From NCBI RefSeq assembly GCF_041053055.1, contig NZ_CP163443.1, positions 9,717,001-9,781,000 on the forward strand: 64,000 nucleotides of DNA, written 5' to 3'. Source of the stretch: Streptomyces sp. R41. Lineage in GTDB: Bacteria > Actinomycetota > Actinomycetes > Streptomycetales > Streptomycetaceae. The position numbers and the translations under genes were made by a program. The notes below the pieces were generated by a model. The model saw nothing but the letters and a program-made list of their open reading frames with translations. It ran no database searches and was not told the origin of the DNA. This document shows, piece by piece, positions 9,053 through 17,275 of this stretch (position 1 is its first letter; the number at the start of each line of letters is the position of its first letter).

Positions 9053-9071
9053 TTCCGTGCGTTGTATGAAA
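9053..9071. promoter_or_regulatory. Palindromic operator, family TTCCRTACNNNGTAYGGAA (degenerate copy)
   Basis: Reads TTCCGTGCGTTGTATGAAA, matching the 19-bp consensus at 14 of 16 fixed positions. It lies upstream of the truncated Ni/Co transporter and beside the repeat-protein terminator. The other copies are at 9902, 24841, 24867, 28449 and 28482. Confidence 0.5.
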
Positions 9072-9119
9072 CAGGTGCAGGCAGGAGGGTGCCCTTGAGC
9101 CCCTCCTGCCTGCACCTGT
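9071..9119 (-). terminator. 19-bp-stem terminator of the secreted repeat-protein gene
   Basis: A perfect 19-bp inverted repeat (ACAGGTGCAGGCAGGAGGG and its complement) with an 11-base loop, 112 bases downstream of the repeat-protein stop. A near-identical hairpin in the same relative position is at 24793, so gene tail, spacer and terminator were duplicated as a unit. Confidence 0.75.
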
Positions 9120-9230
9120 CGGGTGCGGTCAGGAGTCGCTGATCTCGAGATCAGCGGCCATCTCCCTACCGCCGGCGGTTGTCATGGCGACGTGCACGGT
9201 CTGAGCCCACCCGTGCCGATGGCGCCTGAC

Positions 9231-9731
9231 TCACCGGTTGTCGCGGCCTCGGTCGTTGTCGGACCGGTCCGAGTCGCGGTCATACCGGTTCGAGTCGTGG
9301 TCATACCGCTTGGAGTCGTGGTTGTACCGGTCCCAGTCGCGGTCGTACCGGTTCGAGTCGCGGTCGTTCCGGTCCCAGTCGCGGTCGTTCCGGTCCCAGT
9401 CGTAGCGGTGGTTCCTGTCGTGCTTCCAGCTGCAGTCCTCGTCATCCCAGTAGTAGAAGTGACCGCGGCGGTCGTACCGGTCCGAGTCGGTGAAGTGGTC
9501 GCTGTGCTGGCGGGCGCGGTCTCCGTCCCGGCGGTAGTCCTCGGAGTTGTGCCGGTAGGCGACAGTGCGGTCCCCGCGGTGGTCGTCGGCCTTGACGCTG
9601 ACGGCCGGGCGCTGCACGTGCGCAGACTCGGGAACCGCGGCCGATGCGGTGCCCCCGGCGCCGAGAACGGCGCCACCCGCGACCGCGGCGGAGGCGGCAG
9701 CGAGAGAAATGCGCTTCGTGAGCTTCCTCAT
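9231..9731 (-). CDS. Secreted Asp/Arg/Tyr-rich heptad-repeat protein, unknown function
   Basis: 166 residues. It starts MRKLTKRISLAAASAAVAGG and has a typical Sec signal peptide ending in an alanine-rich cleavage site near residue 31. The mature region (QRPAVSVKADDHRGDR onward) becomes almost entirely D, R, Y, N, H and S, with at least six heptads of the form R-(Y/N)-(D/N)-(R/H)-D-(S/W)-(D/N/K). No known domain is recognised. The dense Asp and His suggest binding of cations or a charged polymer outside the cell (inference). Related proteins: an intact shorter one at 28677 and a C-terminal fragment at 24621. A palindrome about 170 bp upstream (9902) is shared with the 28677 gene. Confidence 0.7.
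   Translation of the reverse strand: MRKLTKRISLAAASAAVAGGAVLGAGGTASAAVPESAHVQRPAVSVKADDHRGDRTVAYRHNSEDYRRDGDRARQHSDHFTDSDRYDRRGHFYYWDDEDCSWKHDRNHRYDWDRNDRDWDRNDRDSNRYDRDWDRYNHDSKRYDHDSNRYDRDSDRSDNDRGRDNR
9266..9402. repeat. 21-bp tandem repeat, about 6.5 copies
   Basis: Six consecutive 21-bp units begin at 9266, 9287, 9308, 9329, 9350 and 9371, and a partial seventh begins at 9392. Read on the minus strand, each encodes one heptapeptide of the RYDRDWD type. Units differ by a few bases, mostly at the variable codons. Confidence 0.85.
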
Positions 9732-9901
9732 GGTTATCTCCTTCGTATTGGCGTCGTCCGCAAACCCAGCGATTGCTGTGCAGGTGATGCGGTGCGCCCC
9801 ATCTATGTCGAAGCCGTATCGGCGAGTTCACCCCTCGTGAGGGCACAGCCGGCGACCATCAGTCGAAATGGAGGCCGCCGGTCCGGCGGCTCTCCGCTGC
9901 T

Positions 9902-9920
9902 TTCCATACGCTGTATGGAA
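9902..9920. promoter_or_regulatory. Perfect 19-bp palindromic operator TTCCATACGCTGTATGGAA
   Basis: The arms TTCCATAC and GTATGGAA are perfect complements around a 3-base centre. It lies 171 bp upstream of the repeat-protein start at 9731. The 28677 gene has two copies at a similar distance (177-228 bp). Size and symmetry suit a TetR-type dimer; the cognate regulator is unknown. Confidence 0.65.
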
Positions 9921-10200
9921 GTACAGTGATATCAGAGAATGTCCGAAAATGTCGAATGCAAGGGTCCGCGGCGCTGAGGTGCAGCTCACTGGATCTGGTC
10001 GCGGCCTGGGTGTGCCGGCCTGCTGAACGGCCAGGACGTGGCTTGCGGCGGACCGAGACTCTGCTGGCCAATTCTGGGGGGCTGGGGTGAGCGGGCCGTG
10101 GGTCCGGGGGGATCGTCTGCGCGGCCGTTGACCAGGTGCCGAACTGCTTCCTTGCCTCTGCGGAGGAGCGAGGCCCGCCGGCGACGTCACTCGACGCCTA
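9921..10200. other. Intergenic stretch with no gene recognised
   Basis: Together with 9732-9901 this forms a roughly 570-bp gap between the repeat-protein start and the DUF1269 gene. Apart from the operator at 9902 and the motifs at 10201-10245, I see no coding signal, hairpin or RNA in it. Confidence 0.5.
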
Positions 10201-10245
10201 TGAGACGTCTTGACTCACAGAGCATGTTCGATACATAATGTCTCA
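10201..10245. promoter_or_regulatory. Candidate operators resembling TGARACANNNTGTYTCA upstream of the DUF1269 gene
   Basis: Two imperfect 17-bp dyads: TGAGACGTCTTGACTCA at 10201-10217 and CGATACATAATGTCTCA at 10229-10245. The second matches, at 12 of 14 fixed positions, the perfect dyad in front of the TetR gene at 27122 (27061-27077). This suggests that TetR also controls the gene at 10301 (inference). Confidence 0.45.
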
Positions 10246-10300
10246 CAGGCGGGGGGATCTCCTGCCGAGTACAGGACCTATGAGTGGTTGAGGAGTGGCC

Positions 10301-10912
10301 ATGGACAGGACCGAGAACGTCGTCGTCTTCCGCTTCACCGAACAGGCCTCCGCCTACCAGGCGCTCAGTGAGCTGAAGCAGCTCGGCGGCCCGACCGTGG
10401 AGGTCACGGGCGCGATGCTCGTCGAGCGCCGACTGGACGGGACAGTGCGGATTCCCGAGGGTGCCGACGCCAGGGCGGGAGAGGGCACCTTGGTCGGAGG
10501 GCTGGTCGGTGCGGTAGTGGGCCTGCTGGGTGGACCGGTTGGCGTGGTGCTGGGCTGGGGCACCGGAGCCCTGGTGGGCGGCGGCGCCGACTGGCGGCGG
10601 GCGACGGAGAGCTCCGGCCTGGTGGCCCTGGTGGCCGACGAGGTCAGCGCGGGCAGCACGGTGCTGGTCGCCGAGGTGGCCGAGCGCGACACGGCGGCGA
10701 TCAACCTGCTCGCCATGCGATTCGGTGCGGTGCTTGAGCGCAGGCCGTCCGAGCGGGTGCGAGCCGAGGTCAAGGCGGTCCGCGAGGCGGAGGAGGCGGC
10801 GGAACGCGAGGCCGCCAAGGCGCGCCGGGAGCAGAAGAAGGCCGAGCTGGAAGCCACGATGGAGGCCCGCGGGAAGGCGCTCAAGAAGCGGCTCCAACGC
10901 CCCGCCGCCTGA
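10301..10912 (+). CDS. DUF1269-family membrane-associated protein
   Basis: 203 residues. An N-terminal ferredoxin-like half (NVVVFRFTEQASAYQALSELK) is followed by the glycine-rich hydrophobic hairpin LVGGLVGAVVGLLGGPVGVV (~68-87) characteristic of DUF1269, then a second alpha/beta half and a highly charged C-terminal coiled coil (EAEEAAEREAAKARREQKKA). Function in the family is unknown; many members appear with stress genes. ATG 10301 is chosen over GTG 10295 because AGGAG lies 5 bases before it. The upstream dyads suggest TetR control. Confidence 0.72.
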   Translation: MDRTENVVVFRFTEQASAYQALSELKQLGGPTVEVTGAMLVERRLDGTVRIPEGADARAGEGTLVGGLVGAVVGLLGGPVGVVLGWGTGALVGGGADWRRATESSGLVALVADEVSAGSTVLVAEVAERDTAAINLLAMRFGAVLERRPSERVRAEVKAVREAEEAAEREAAKARREQKKAELEATMEARGKALKKRLQRPAA

Positions 10913-10934
10913 CTCGCTCACACGTCATCACAGG

Positions 10935-10963
10935 CAGGGCCCAGGTCGCGGAACTGGGCCCTG
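10935..10963 (+). terminator. Terminator of the DUF1269 gene
   Basis: A 10-bp perfect stem (CAGGGCCCAG and its complement), 9-base loop, followed by TTGCTGTTT, 22 bases after the stop. Confidence 0.75.
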
Positions 10964-11188
10964 TTGCTGTTTGCTGTCGGCGTCCGTTGGCTCCGCACGG
11001 CCCTGAAACGCGCTGATGGACGATGGCCGACCTGCGGTCGGCTGAGGCGCTGGTCGATCCAGTGCAACTGCTCGATTTCACCTCGCCGGGCGGGATGCCC
11101 TCAGTCCCTGCAGCCTCGGCATGCTGATGCACCGCGTGATGGGCCGGGGCGGCTGTCGGCGGGGACGGCGTTGTGGACTAAGGGTCGG
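10964..11188. other. Intergenic, nothing recognised
   Basis: Between the two terminators at 10935 and 11189 no convincing coding or RNA signal is visible. The plus-strand open frame here is antisense to the cellulase gene further on. Confidence 0.5.
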
Positions 11189-11232
11189 GTCCTCGCCCGC
11201 TCGGGGCGTGTGCCGACCGGGCGGGCGAGGAC
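11189..11232 (-). terminator. Terminator of the cellulase operon
   Basis: A 12-bp perfect stem (GTCCTCGCCCGC and its complement) with a 20-base loop, 38 bases beyond the GH6 stop on the minus strand. Confidence 0.7.
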
Positions 11233-11269
11233 GTTCGGGCTGCGCCGGCAGGTGCCCGGCGCGGGTGGG

Positions 11270-13495
11270 TCAGGCGGGCGGGGCTCCCCAGGCGGGCGTG
11301 GTACTGAGGTACGCGGGGATCGCTGCGGCGTCGGTGTACGTAGTGGAGGTGCCGCGGCTGTAGTCGCCGACCTCGTCGAAGTTCGACCAGTCGGACTTGC
11401 TCATCCGCAGTTGCAGGTCGCCGGTGTTCTGGCCCATGGCCAGGGTGCCGCCTGTGAAGCCGACTTCGAGGTAGGCGTCGGCTCCCGGCACGGGCGTGGT
11501 GAGGGGTACGACCTTCAGGCTGACGTTGGAGCAGCCGACGGCCGCGTAGTCGCACCAGGCGTTTACGGTGGGCGAGCCGCCGTCCCGGGTGAAGTAGTAG
11601 CGGGCCGTGACCTTGGACAGGTCGAGGGAGCCACTGCCGGTGTTGACGATCTGAAGGCCTGGCCGGATGGCGTTGTCGGTGGCCGAGGAGTCGTTGTTCT
11701 TGTAGAGGACCTTGAGGCCGCCCGAGGGGTCCGGCGTGCCGCCGGACGTGTCGGTGGTGACGCTCAGCGCGGCGGAAGGCGCCGAGGCGTTCCCGGCGGC
11801 GTCACGGGCGCGGACGGTGTAGCTGTACGCGGTGCCCGCGCTGAGCCCCGTGTCCGTGAACGCGGTGCCGGCCACCGGCGCGGCCGTGACCTTCGTGCCG
11901 TCGCGGTAGACGTCGTACCCGCTCACGCCCGTGTCGTCGGTGGACGCCGTCCAGGACAGGGAGACGCCGGACGCGGTCTTCGCGGTGGCCTTCAGACCGG
12001 TCGGCGCGGTCGGCGCGGTGGTGTCATCGCCCGGGGTGCCGCCACCGTCCGTGGGCACGGCCGGGTAGGCGTTCCTCACCAGCATCGCGAACTGCTCGGG
12101 GAACCAGTGGCCCGCCAGGGGGGCGTTCGGCAGCGCACCCGTCTTGTTGCCTCCCGCGTTGGGCGCCGTGTACGTCGGGTCGCACATGGGGTCCATGCGC
12201 TTGCCCTCGTCGTTGGGAATGTCGGAGCTGGCGCCGTCCGACTCGCCCGGCGGCTTGATCCACAGGAACGCGTCGAGGTGGGAGTCGGGGTAGCCGGAGG
12301 GAGCGGCCTGCGGTGGCAGCCCGAGTCCGGCGCCGCTGACGTTGCACCAGAGGCCCCGGTGTGCCCGTCGGTCGGCGCGGGATTCGTTGACGTAGGTGTC
12401 GAGGGTGGTGCTGGTGCTATCCGCGGTGGGACGTCCGGTGCCGCCCCACCCGTTGCGGGAGGTGTCGATCACCATGCCCGTCGACGTGGGCCAGCCGGCC
12501 GCGACGAGCGCCCGGTGGACGTTCCCGGTGAAGTCCGACTCGTCGAAGTTGGGGTTCCACTCGTAGAACTTGCCGGACTTGGCCATGTTCCCGCCGACGA
12601 TCTTGTCCGGATCGGTCAGGAACGGCTCTTCGAGCGGCGTGTAGTTGGCGACGTTGCTGATCAGCCCGTCGACGCTGGAGAATCCGGCCGCGGTGCCCTT
12701 GGCGACGTCGGTGTAGAGCTGCACGGTCTGGGACAGGTTGTTGTCCCAGCCGAGCCAGCCGGAGTGCGCGAAGTCCAGGTACGTGTAGACGTTGGGGACG
12801 GCGTGCAGGTTCTCCAGGGCGTACTGGATGCCCTTGACGTAGATGCCACTGCTCTTGGCCTGGGCGCACTCCGGGTCGGCGCTGTTGGTCACGAGGTTGG
12901 GCAGGCCGTCCGGCTCGATGACCGTCGTGATGCGGATGTCCTGGTACTTCGGGTTCTTGAGGACGTTCGCGATGGCGTCGACGTACTCGCTCTTGTAGCG
13001 GTCCAACCCCGCTTGAGTCAGCGGGAGTTCGCCGTTGGAGGCGAGCGCCGCGCAGTCCCGGCCGGGCAGGTCGTAGACCACGAACGTCGCGGTGATCGGC
13101 TGCCCGGGCTTTTTCTGGGCCAGGGCCAGATCGAGGTGGTCGGCGAGGCTCTTGCGTCCGGCGTTGGCGGCACCGCCCCTGATGGCGGCGATGCGGTCGA
13201 GCCACACCGCGGTGGGATAGGTCCCCACCTTCTGCATCCTGGCCTTGAGCGAAGCGTCCGAGGTCTGCGCCGCCGAGGTGCCGACGAGGTCGGTGTAGTC
13301 GGGGTTGACGTAGAAGCTCGCTCCGGCGAACGGGTTGTCGGCGTGGGCTTCGGCGGCTGCTGCCGGGTGCCCGGCGAGCTGCCCTGCCAGGCTCAGTGCC
13401 AGGGTGGCGAGCGTCGCGGCCAGTGCGGTCGTCCGGCGCCGTCGACGGCCCGGTCTCGGCCCGTGTGCCGGTGCTCGGCCGGTTCGGTGTGTCAT
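11270..13495 (-). CDS. Secreted GH6 cellobiohydrolase/endoglucanase with FN3 and CBM3 modules
   Basis: 741 residues. A twin-arginine-rich, long signal peptide (PGRRRRRTTALAATLATLAL) leads into a GH6 catalytic domain (~55-480). Landmarks are DLPGRDCAALASNGE, the catalytic acid segment TTVIEPDGLPNL (Asp ~191), YLDFAHSGWLGWD and VIDTSRNGWGGTGRP. A fibronectin type III domain follows (~493-580), then a CBM3-type cellulose-binding domain (GGLKVLYKNNDSSATDN to the end). It hydrolyses cellulose chains outside the cell. ATG 13495 is chosen because GAGGAGGG precedes it; the longer open frame lacks a ribosome site. Third gene of the GH12-GH3-GH6 set under CebR-type operators. Confidence 0.9.
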   Translation of the reverse strand: MTHRTGRAPAHGPRPGRRRRRTTALAATLATLALSLAGQLAGHPAAAAEAHADNPFAGASFYVNPDYTDLVGTSAAQTSDASLKARMQKVGTYPTAVWLDRIAAIRGGAANAGRKSLADHLDLALAQKKPGQPITATFVVYDLPGRDCAALASNGELPLTQAGLDRYKSEYVDAIANVLKNPKYQDIRITTVIEPDGLPNLVTNSADPECAQAKSSGIYVKGIQYALENLHAVPNVYTYLDFAHSGWLGWDNNLSQTVQLYTDVAKGTAAGFSSVDGLISNVANYTPLEEPFLTDPDKIVGGNMAKSGKFYEWNPNFDESDFTGNVHRALVAAGWPTSTGMVIDTSRNGWGGTGRPTADSTSTTLDTYVNESRADRRAHRGLWCNVSGAGLGLPPQAAPSGYPDSHLDAFLWIKPPGESDGASSDIPNDEGKRMDPMCDPTYTAPNAGGNKTGALPNAPLAGHWFPEQFAMLVRNAYPAVPTDGGGTPGDDTTAPTAPTGLKATAKTASGVSLSWTASTDDTGVSGYDVYRDGTKVTAAPVAGTAFTDTGLSAGTAYSYTVRARDAAGNASAPSAALSVTTDTSGGTPDPSGGLKVLYKNNDSSATDNAIRPGLQIVNTGSGSLDLSKVTARYYFTRDGGSPTVNAWCDYAAVGCSNVSLKVVPLTTPVPGADAYLEVGFTGGTLAMGQNTGDLQLRMSKSDWSNFDEVGDYSRGTSTTYTDAAAIPAYLSTTPAWGAPPA

Positions 13496-13594
13496 GTGCC
13501 CTCCTCGTGGGTGATCTGCGGGTGATCTGCGGGTGGTACGAGGTGGTGTGGGGTGGAGCAGGGTGTAGTCCGTGGGCACGGGGCCGACGTGCGG

Positions 13595-15796
13595 TCAGCT
13601 GCCCGTGCAGTGCAGGGCGGGTGTGCCCGCGGTGCCGTTCGCGGTGAAGCCGAAAGAGGTGGTGACGCCGGGGAGCAGGGAGCCGTTGAAGGCGGCGTTG
13701 CGGACGGTGGCCCGGTCCTGGGCGGTGGTCAGTGAGCCGTTCCACAGGCTCGTGAGGGTGGAACCGACCGGGTCCCAGTCGACCGACCAGCCCGTCAGCG
13801 CAGCGGAGCCGGTGTTCTCGACCGTGACCTCCGCCTGGTAGCCGCCCTGCCAGGAGGAAACGGTGCGGAACCGCGCGGTGCACGCGCCCTGCGTCGGGGT
13901 CGGAGTGGGCATCGGCGCCGGGTCCGTGGCGTCGTACGTCAGCCCGTACCCGTACGGGAAGAGCGCAGCCTTGCCGTCGCCGTCGTTGATCGGCTCCTGC
14001 GAGGCGCTCTTCATCCAGGTCACCGGCAGCTTGCCGGTGGGGGCGTAGTCGCCGAACAGTACGTCGGAGACGCCGGCGCCCTCGGTGCCGGGCAGCCAGG
14101 AGGCGAGCAGTGCCTTCCAGTCGGGCAACTGGGCGGAGATGTCGAGCGGCCGGCCGGAGACCAGGACCACGACGACCGGCACCCCGCTCGCCTTCAGCCG
14201 GGCGAGGGTCTGCAGATCCTCCTGGTCCAGCCCCATGCTGTTCGGCCGGTCGCCCTTGCCTTCGGCGTACGGTGTCTCGCCGACGACGGCGACAGCGGCG
14301 CCGTAGCTCGCGTCGACGCCGTTGCCGTAGCGGTCGTAGGTGACCCGGGACGGGTCGGTGACGGCGGCGCGGATGCCCTGGAGGATGGTGGTGCCGTCGG
14401 TGACGGGACCGCTGCGGCCCTGCCAGCCCACGGTCCAGCCGCCGCTCTGGTTGCCGATGTCGTCGGCGGACTTGCCGGCGACGAAGAGCTTCGCGGACTT
14501 GGGCAGCGGCAGGATCCTGCCGTCGTTCTTCAACAGCACCTGGGACTCGCGCGCCGCCTGCCGGGCCAGGTTCCGGTGCGCGGCCGACCCGACCGTGGCA
14601 GTGTACGACCGGTCGGTGAACGATCGCTCGAACAGCCCGAGTTGGAACTTTTTCGTCAGGACGCGGCGGTTGGCGTCGTCGATCCGGGACTGCGGGATCC
14701 GGCCCGCACTGACCTCGCCGCGCAGCAGAGTCAGGAAGTTCTTGTAGTCGTGCGGCACCATCACCATGTCGACGCCCGCATTCACGGCCGTGCTGATCTC
14801 GGCGCCGGTGAAGCCGTTCTGCCCGTCGAGCTGGTCGACGGCGGCCCAGTCGGATACGACGAACCCGGTGAAGCCCAGTTCCCCCTTGAGGACATCGGTC
14901 ACCAGGTACTTGTTCGCATGGGACTTGATGCCGTTCCAGCTGCTGTACGACAGCATCACCGCCCCCACGCCGCGGCGCACCGCCTCCTTGAACGGCGGCA
15001 GATGGATCGCCCGCAGCTCGGTCTCGGACAGCTCGGTGTTGCCCTGGTCCACGCCGTCGGTGGTGCCGCCGTCGCCGAGGTAGTGCTTGGCGGTGGCGAG
15101 CACGGAGGCGGGGCCGGCTCCCAGGGTCTCGCCCTGCAGGCCGGTGACGAACGTCGTCATGGCGGAGGGCAGTTCGGGTGTCTCACCGTACGACTCGTAG
15201 GTACGGCCCCACCGGTCGTTGCGGGCCACGCACAGGCAGGGGGCGAAGTCCCAGTCGATGCCGGTGCCGGACACCTCCTCGGCGACCGCGCGCCCGATGC
15301 GCTGGACGAGCGCGGGGTCACGGGTGGCGCCGATGCCGATGTTGTGCGGGAAGAGGGTGGCGCCGCGCACCGCGTTGTGGCCGTGCACGGCGTCGATCCC
15401 GTAGATCATCGGGATGCCGAGCGGGGTGGTCAGCGCGGTGCGCTGGAGGCTGTCGTACATGTCGGCCCAGGTCTGGGCGTTGTTGGGGCTGACCGCGGAG
15501 TCGCCCCCGGACAGCACGGACCCGATGCGGTACGTGGCGAGGTCGGACTGCGGGACGAGGGCGTCCTTCTCGATCTGCGTCATCTGGCCGAGCTTGTCGT
15601 CCAGCGTCATACGCGACAGCAGGTCGTCGACGCGGTCGGCCACCGGTAAGGACGCGTCCAGGTAGGGGAGGCCGGCGGCGGACGAGGTGGCGGCGGGCTC
15701 CGGGACGGCGGCGGCCGGCCCGATGAGGGGCAGAGCGGTGGCGCACAGGGCCAGGGCGGCCGTCGCCGGGCCGCGGCGGGCGGTCAGGAGGCGCAT
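13595..15796 (-). CDS. Secreted GH3 beta-glucosidase/exo-glucanase with C-terminal CBM2
   Basis: 733 residues with a Sec-type signal peptide (ATAALALCATALPLIGP). The GH3 N-terminal barrel shows GIPMIYGIDAVHGHN, FAPCLCVARNDRWGRTYES, AKHYLGDGGT and the nucleophile segment GFVVSDWAAVDQL (Asp ~315). The GH3 C-terminal alpha/beta sandwich follows (RESQVLLKNDGRILPLPK to GYGLTYD). After a Pro/Thr linker (PMPTPTPTQ) comes a family 2 cellulose-binding domain (~635-733) with WQGGYQAEVTVENTG. A secreted GH3 enzyme tethered to cellulose would cleave cello-oligosaccharides at the substrate surface. The CBM on a GH3 enzyme is somewhat unusual. The ribosome site is weak, and there is a 110-bp gap from the GH12 stop. 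Confidence 0.88.
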   Translation of the reverse strand: MRLLTARRGPATAALALCATALPLIGPAAAVPEPAATSSAAGLPYLDASLPVADRVDDLLSRMTLDDKLGQMTQIEKDALVPQSDLATYRIGSVLSGGDSAVSPNNAQTWADMYDSLQRTALTTPLGIPMIYGIDAVHGHNAVRGATLFPHNIGIGATRDPALVQRIGRAVAEEVSGTGIDWDFAPCLCVARNDRWGRTYESYGETPELPSAMTTFVTGLQGETLGAGPASVLATAKHYLGDGGTTDGVDQGNTELSETELRAIHLPPFKEAVRRGVGAVMLSYSSWNGIKSHANKYLVTDVLKGELGFTGFVVSDWAAVDQLDGQNGFTGAEISTAVNAGVDMVMVPHDYKNFLTLLRGEVSAGRIPQSRIDDANRRVLTKKFQLGLFERSFTDRSYTATVGSAAHRNLARQAARESQVLLKNDGRILPLPKSAKLFVAGKSADDIGNQSGGWTVGWQGRSGPVTDGTTILQGIRAAVTDPSRVTYDRYGNGVDASYGAAVAVVGETPYAEGKGDRPNSMGLDQEDLQTLARLKASGVPVVVVLVSGRPLDISAQLPDWKALLASWLPGTEGAGVSDVLFGDYAPTGKLPVTWMKSASQEPINDGDGKAALFPYGYGLTYDATDPAPMPTPTPTQGACTARFRTVSSWQGGYQAEVTVENTGSAALTGWSVDWDPVGSTLTSLWNGSLTTAQDRATVRNAAFNGSLLPGVTTSFGFTANGTAGTPALHCTGS

Positions 15797-15906
15797 GCGG
15801 GTGGGCCTTTCCGGGAGGGGCCGGGAGCGGGCGGCGCCGAGCGAGGGCCGGGGCCCGCCCGCTCGACGGCGGGGAAGGCGGGCGGGCGCCGGAGTGAGCG
15901 GATGCG

Positions 15907-17034
15907 TCAGACGGTGGTGCAGGCGGCGCCGTTCAGGCTGAAGCCGGCGGGCGCGGCGAAGGTGCCGGAGTAGCTGCCCTGGAAGCCGAAGGACACCTGG
16001 CCGCCGGGCGCGATCTGCGCGTTGTACGCGAGGCTGCTTACCGTGACCGCTCCCGATGACGGGGAGACGCCGGCGTTCCAGCTGCTGGTGATCTGCTGTC
16101 CGGCGGGCAGGGTGAACGCTAGCTTCCAGCCGTTGACGGGGGAGGAACCGGTGTTGGTGACGGTGACATCGGCGGTGAAGCCGCCCTGCCAGACGTTCGT
16201 CGCGTAGGCCACCTTGCAGGCCGTGGGGCTGCCGGGGTCACCGGGGTTGCCGCCGCCGGTGTTGACCGTGGAGGAGAACGAGGTCACGGCGAGGCCGGCG
16301 CCGTCCTGCCAGGGCTCGAAGCCCGCCTGAACGCTGGTCAGGTACCAGCTGTTCTGCGCCAGCCCGCGGGAGACGGCCTGCCGGGCGAAGTCCATGACGT
16401 CGAAGTTCCAGCTGGTGATCGCCGACGGTGCGACGAAGGACAGCACGTCGTTGGAGCCGTTGTTGCCGGACCACACCTGCCACTGGCGCCCGGCCACGGT
16501 GGCCGTGCCGACCGGCGAGCCCACGGGCTGAACGGATCCGACCTTGTTGAACCAGACCATGATCTCGGTCCGGTTGACGCCGTCGGTGCGGGGCGTGGGG
16601 TCCAGCCAGATGTCGTACGCGGCGTCGTACATCGCGTTGCTGACATAGCTGTAGGAGATGCCGGTCGGCGCACTGGAGATGGTACTGAGCTGGGCCGGAA
16701 GGCTCGATCCGGGCGAGCAGTTGGTGTAGTGGCAGCCGTTGTAGACGGACGGGTAGGAGTTCGGGGCGCCGTTCGTGGGTACCGAGCCGTCGGCCTGGGT
16801 GATCCTGAATCCCGAGTCGGTGGCGGTGATGCACTGGGCCTCGCTGGTGCCCCAGCGGTTGTTCTGGACGACGTAGCGGCCCTGGATCGTCGTCGACCCG
16901 AACGGTTCGCAGATGGCGGTGTCGGCCTGCGCCACCGGGCCGGTGGTCAGCAACGCGGCCAGCGAGACGAGCGAGGTGAGCAGGACGCCTAACAGGCCAC
17001 GCACGCTACGGGCATGGGGCGGTGACTGTCGCAT
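15907..17034 (-). CDS. Secreted GH12 endoglucanase with C-terminal CBM2
   Basis: 375 residues. Signal peptide ~1-36 (LLGVLLTSLVSLAALLTTGP), then a GH12 jelly roll: CEPFGSTTIQGRYVVQNNRWG, NGCHYTNCSPGSSLP, nucleophile Glu in RTEIMVWF (~157) and acid/base Glu in GFEPWQDG (~238). After a GGGNPGDPGSP linker there is a CBM2 (~270-375) with WQGGFTADVTVTNTGS. It cuts internal beta-1,4 bonds of cellulose. ATG 17034 is chosen because GAGAGG lies 7 bases upstream; the open frame extends further without a ribosome site. It is first in the cellulase set and has three CebR-type operators in its promoter. Confidence 0.9.
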   Translation of the reverse strand: MRQSPPHARSVRGLLGVLLTSLVSLAALLTTGPVAQADTAICEPFGSTTIQGRYVVQNNRWGTSEAQCITATDSGFRITQADGSVPTNGAPNSYPSVYNGCHYTNCSPGSSLPAQLSTISSAPTGISYSYVSNAMYDAAYDIWLDPTPRTDGVNRTEIMVWFNKVGSVQPVGSPVGTATVAGRQWQVWSGNNGSNDVLSFVAPSAITSWNFDVMDFARQAVSRGLAQNSWYLTSVQAGFEPWQDGAGLAVTSFSSTVNTGGGNPGDPGSPTACKVAYATNVWQGGFTADVTVTNTGSSPVNGWKLAFTLPAGQQITSSWNAGVSPSSGAVTVSSLAYNAQIAPGGQVSFGFQGSYSGTFAAPAGFSLNGAACTTV

Positions 17035-17067
17035 GCGGATCCTCTCCGAAGGGGTGGGGAGTAGGTG

Positions 17068-17106
17068 CGGGAGCGCTCCCACAACACGAAGATGGGAGCG
17101 CTCCCA
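17068..17106. promoter_or_regulatory. Two CebR-type operators in the GH12 promoter
   Basis: CGGGAGCGCTCCCA at 17068-17081 (one mismatch) and a perfect TGGGAGCGCTCCCA at 17093-17106, starting 25 bp apart. This 14-bp palindrome is the established binding site of CebR, the cellobiose-responsive LacI repressor of Streptomyces. Confidence 0.9.
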
Positions 17107-17236
17107 TTCCCTCGGTTTCGGCAGGGACACTAGGGGGGCTTCATGTTCCTGACAAGACTGTCGGCGTGAACCTGCCGAAGCGTTTTCGAAGCTGCAGGTC
17201 ACAGAAGTGCGTGATGCGCCAGCACCGGACCCCGCT

Positions 17237-17250
17237 TGGGAGCGCTCCCA
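17237..17250. promoter_or_regulatory. Third CebR-type operator (perfect TGGGAGCGCTCCCA)
   Basis: Lies between the 3' end of the LacI gene (17276) and the GH12 promoter, about 131 bp above the next site. Such spacing could allow looping between repressor dimers. None was found upstream of the LacI start or of the GH3 and GH6 genes, so regulation acts on the whole set from here. Confidence 0.85.
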
Positions 17251-17275
17251 AAAGTGCTGTGTTCGCCGACGGCGG

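Noticed and set aside
9053..9071. Operator considered as a Nur (nickel Fur) box or a cobalamin riboswitch for the NiCoT gene
   Set aside because: The sequence does not match the TTGCAA-N5-TTGCAA Nur pattern, and no B12-box or riboswitch-like structure is visible; the native transporter leader is gone.
9266..9402. Tandem repeat considered as a CRISPR array
   Set aside because: Units are contiguous 21-mers in frame within a coding gene, with no spacers and no cas genes.
9123..9929. Plus-strand Val/Pro-repeat protein opposite the secreted repeat protein
   Set aside because: The repeats simply mirror the 21-bp units; the minus-strand product has a signal peptide, a terminator and a paralog, so that strand is coding.
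10964..13525. Very long plus-strand open frame (853 codons) over the GH6 gene
   Set aside because: Antisense to an unmistakable cellulase; no start site or domain.
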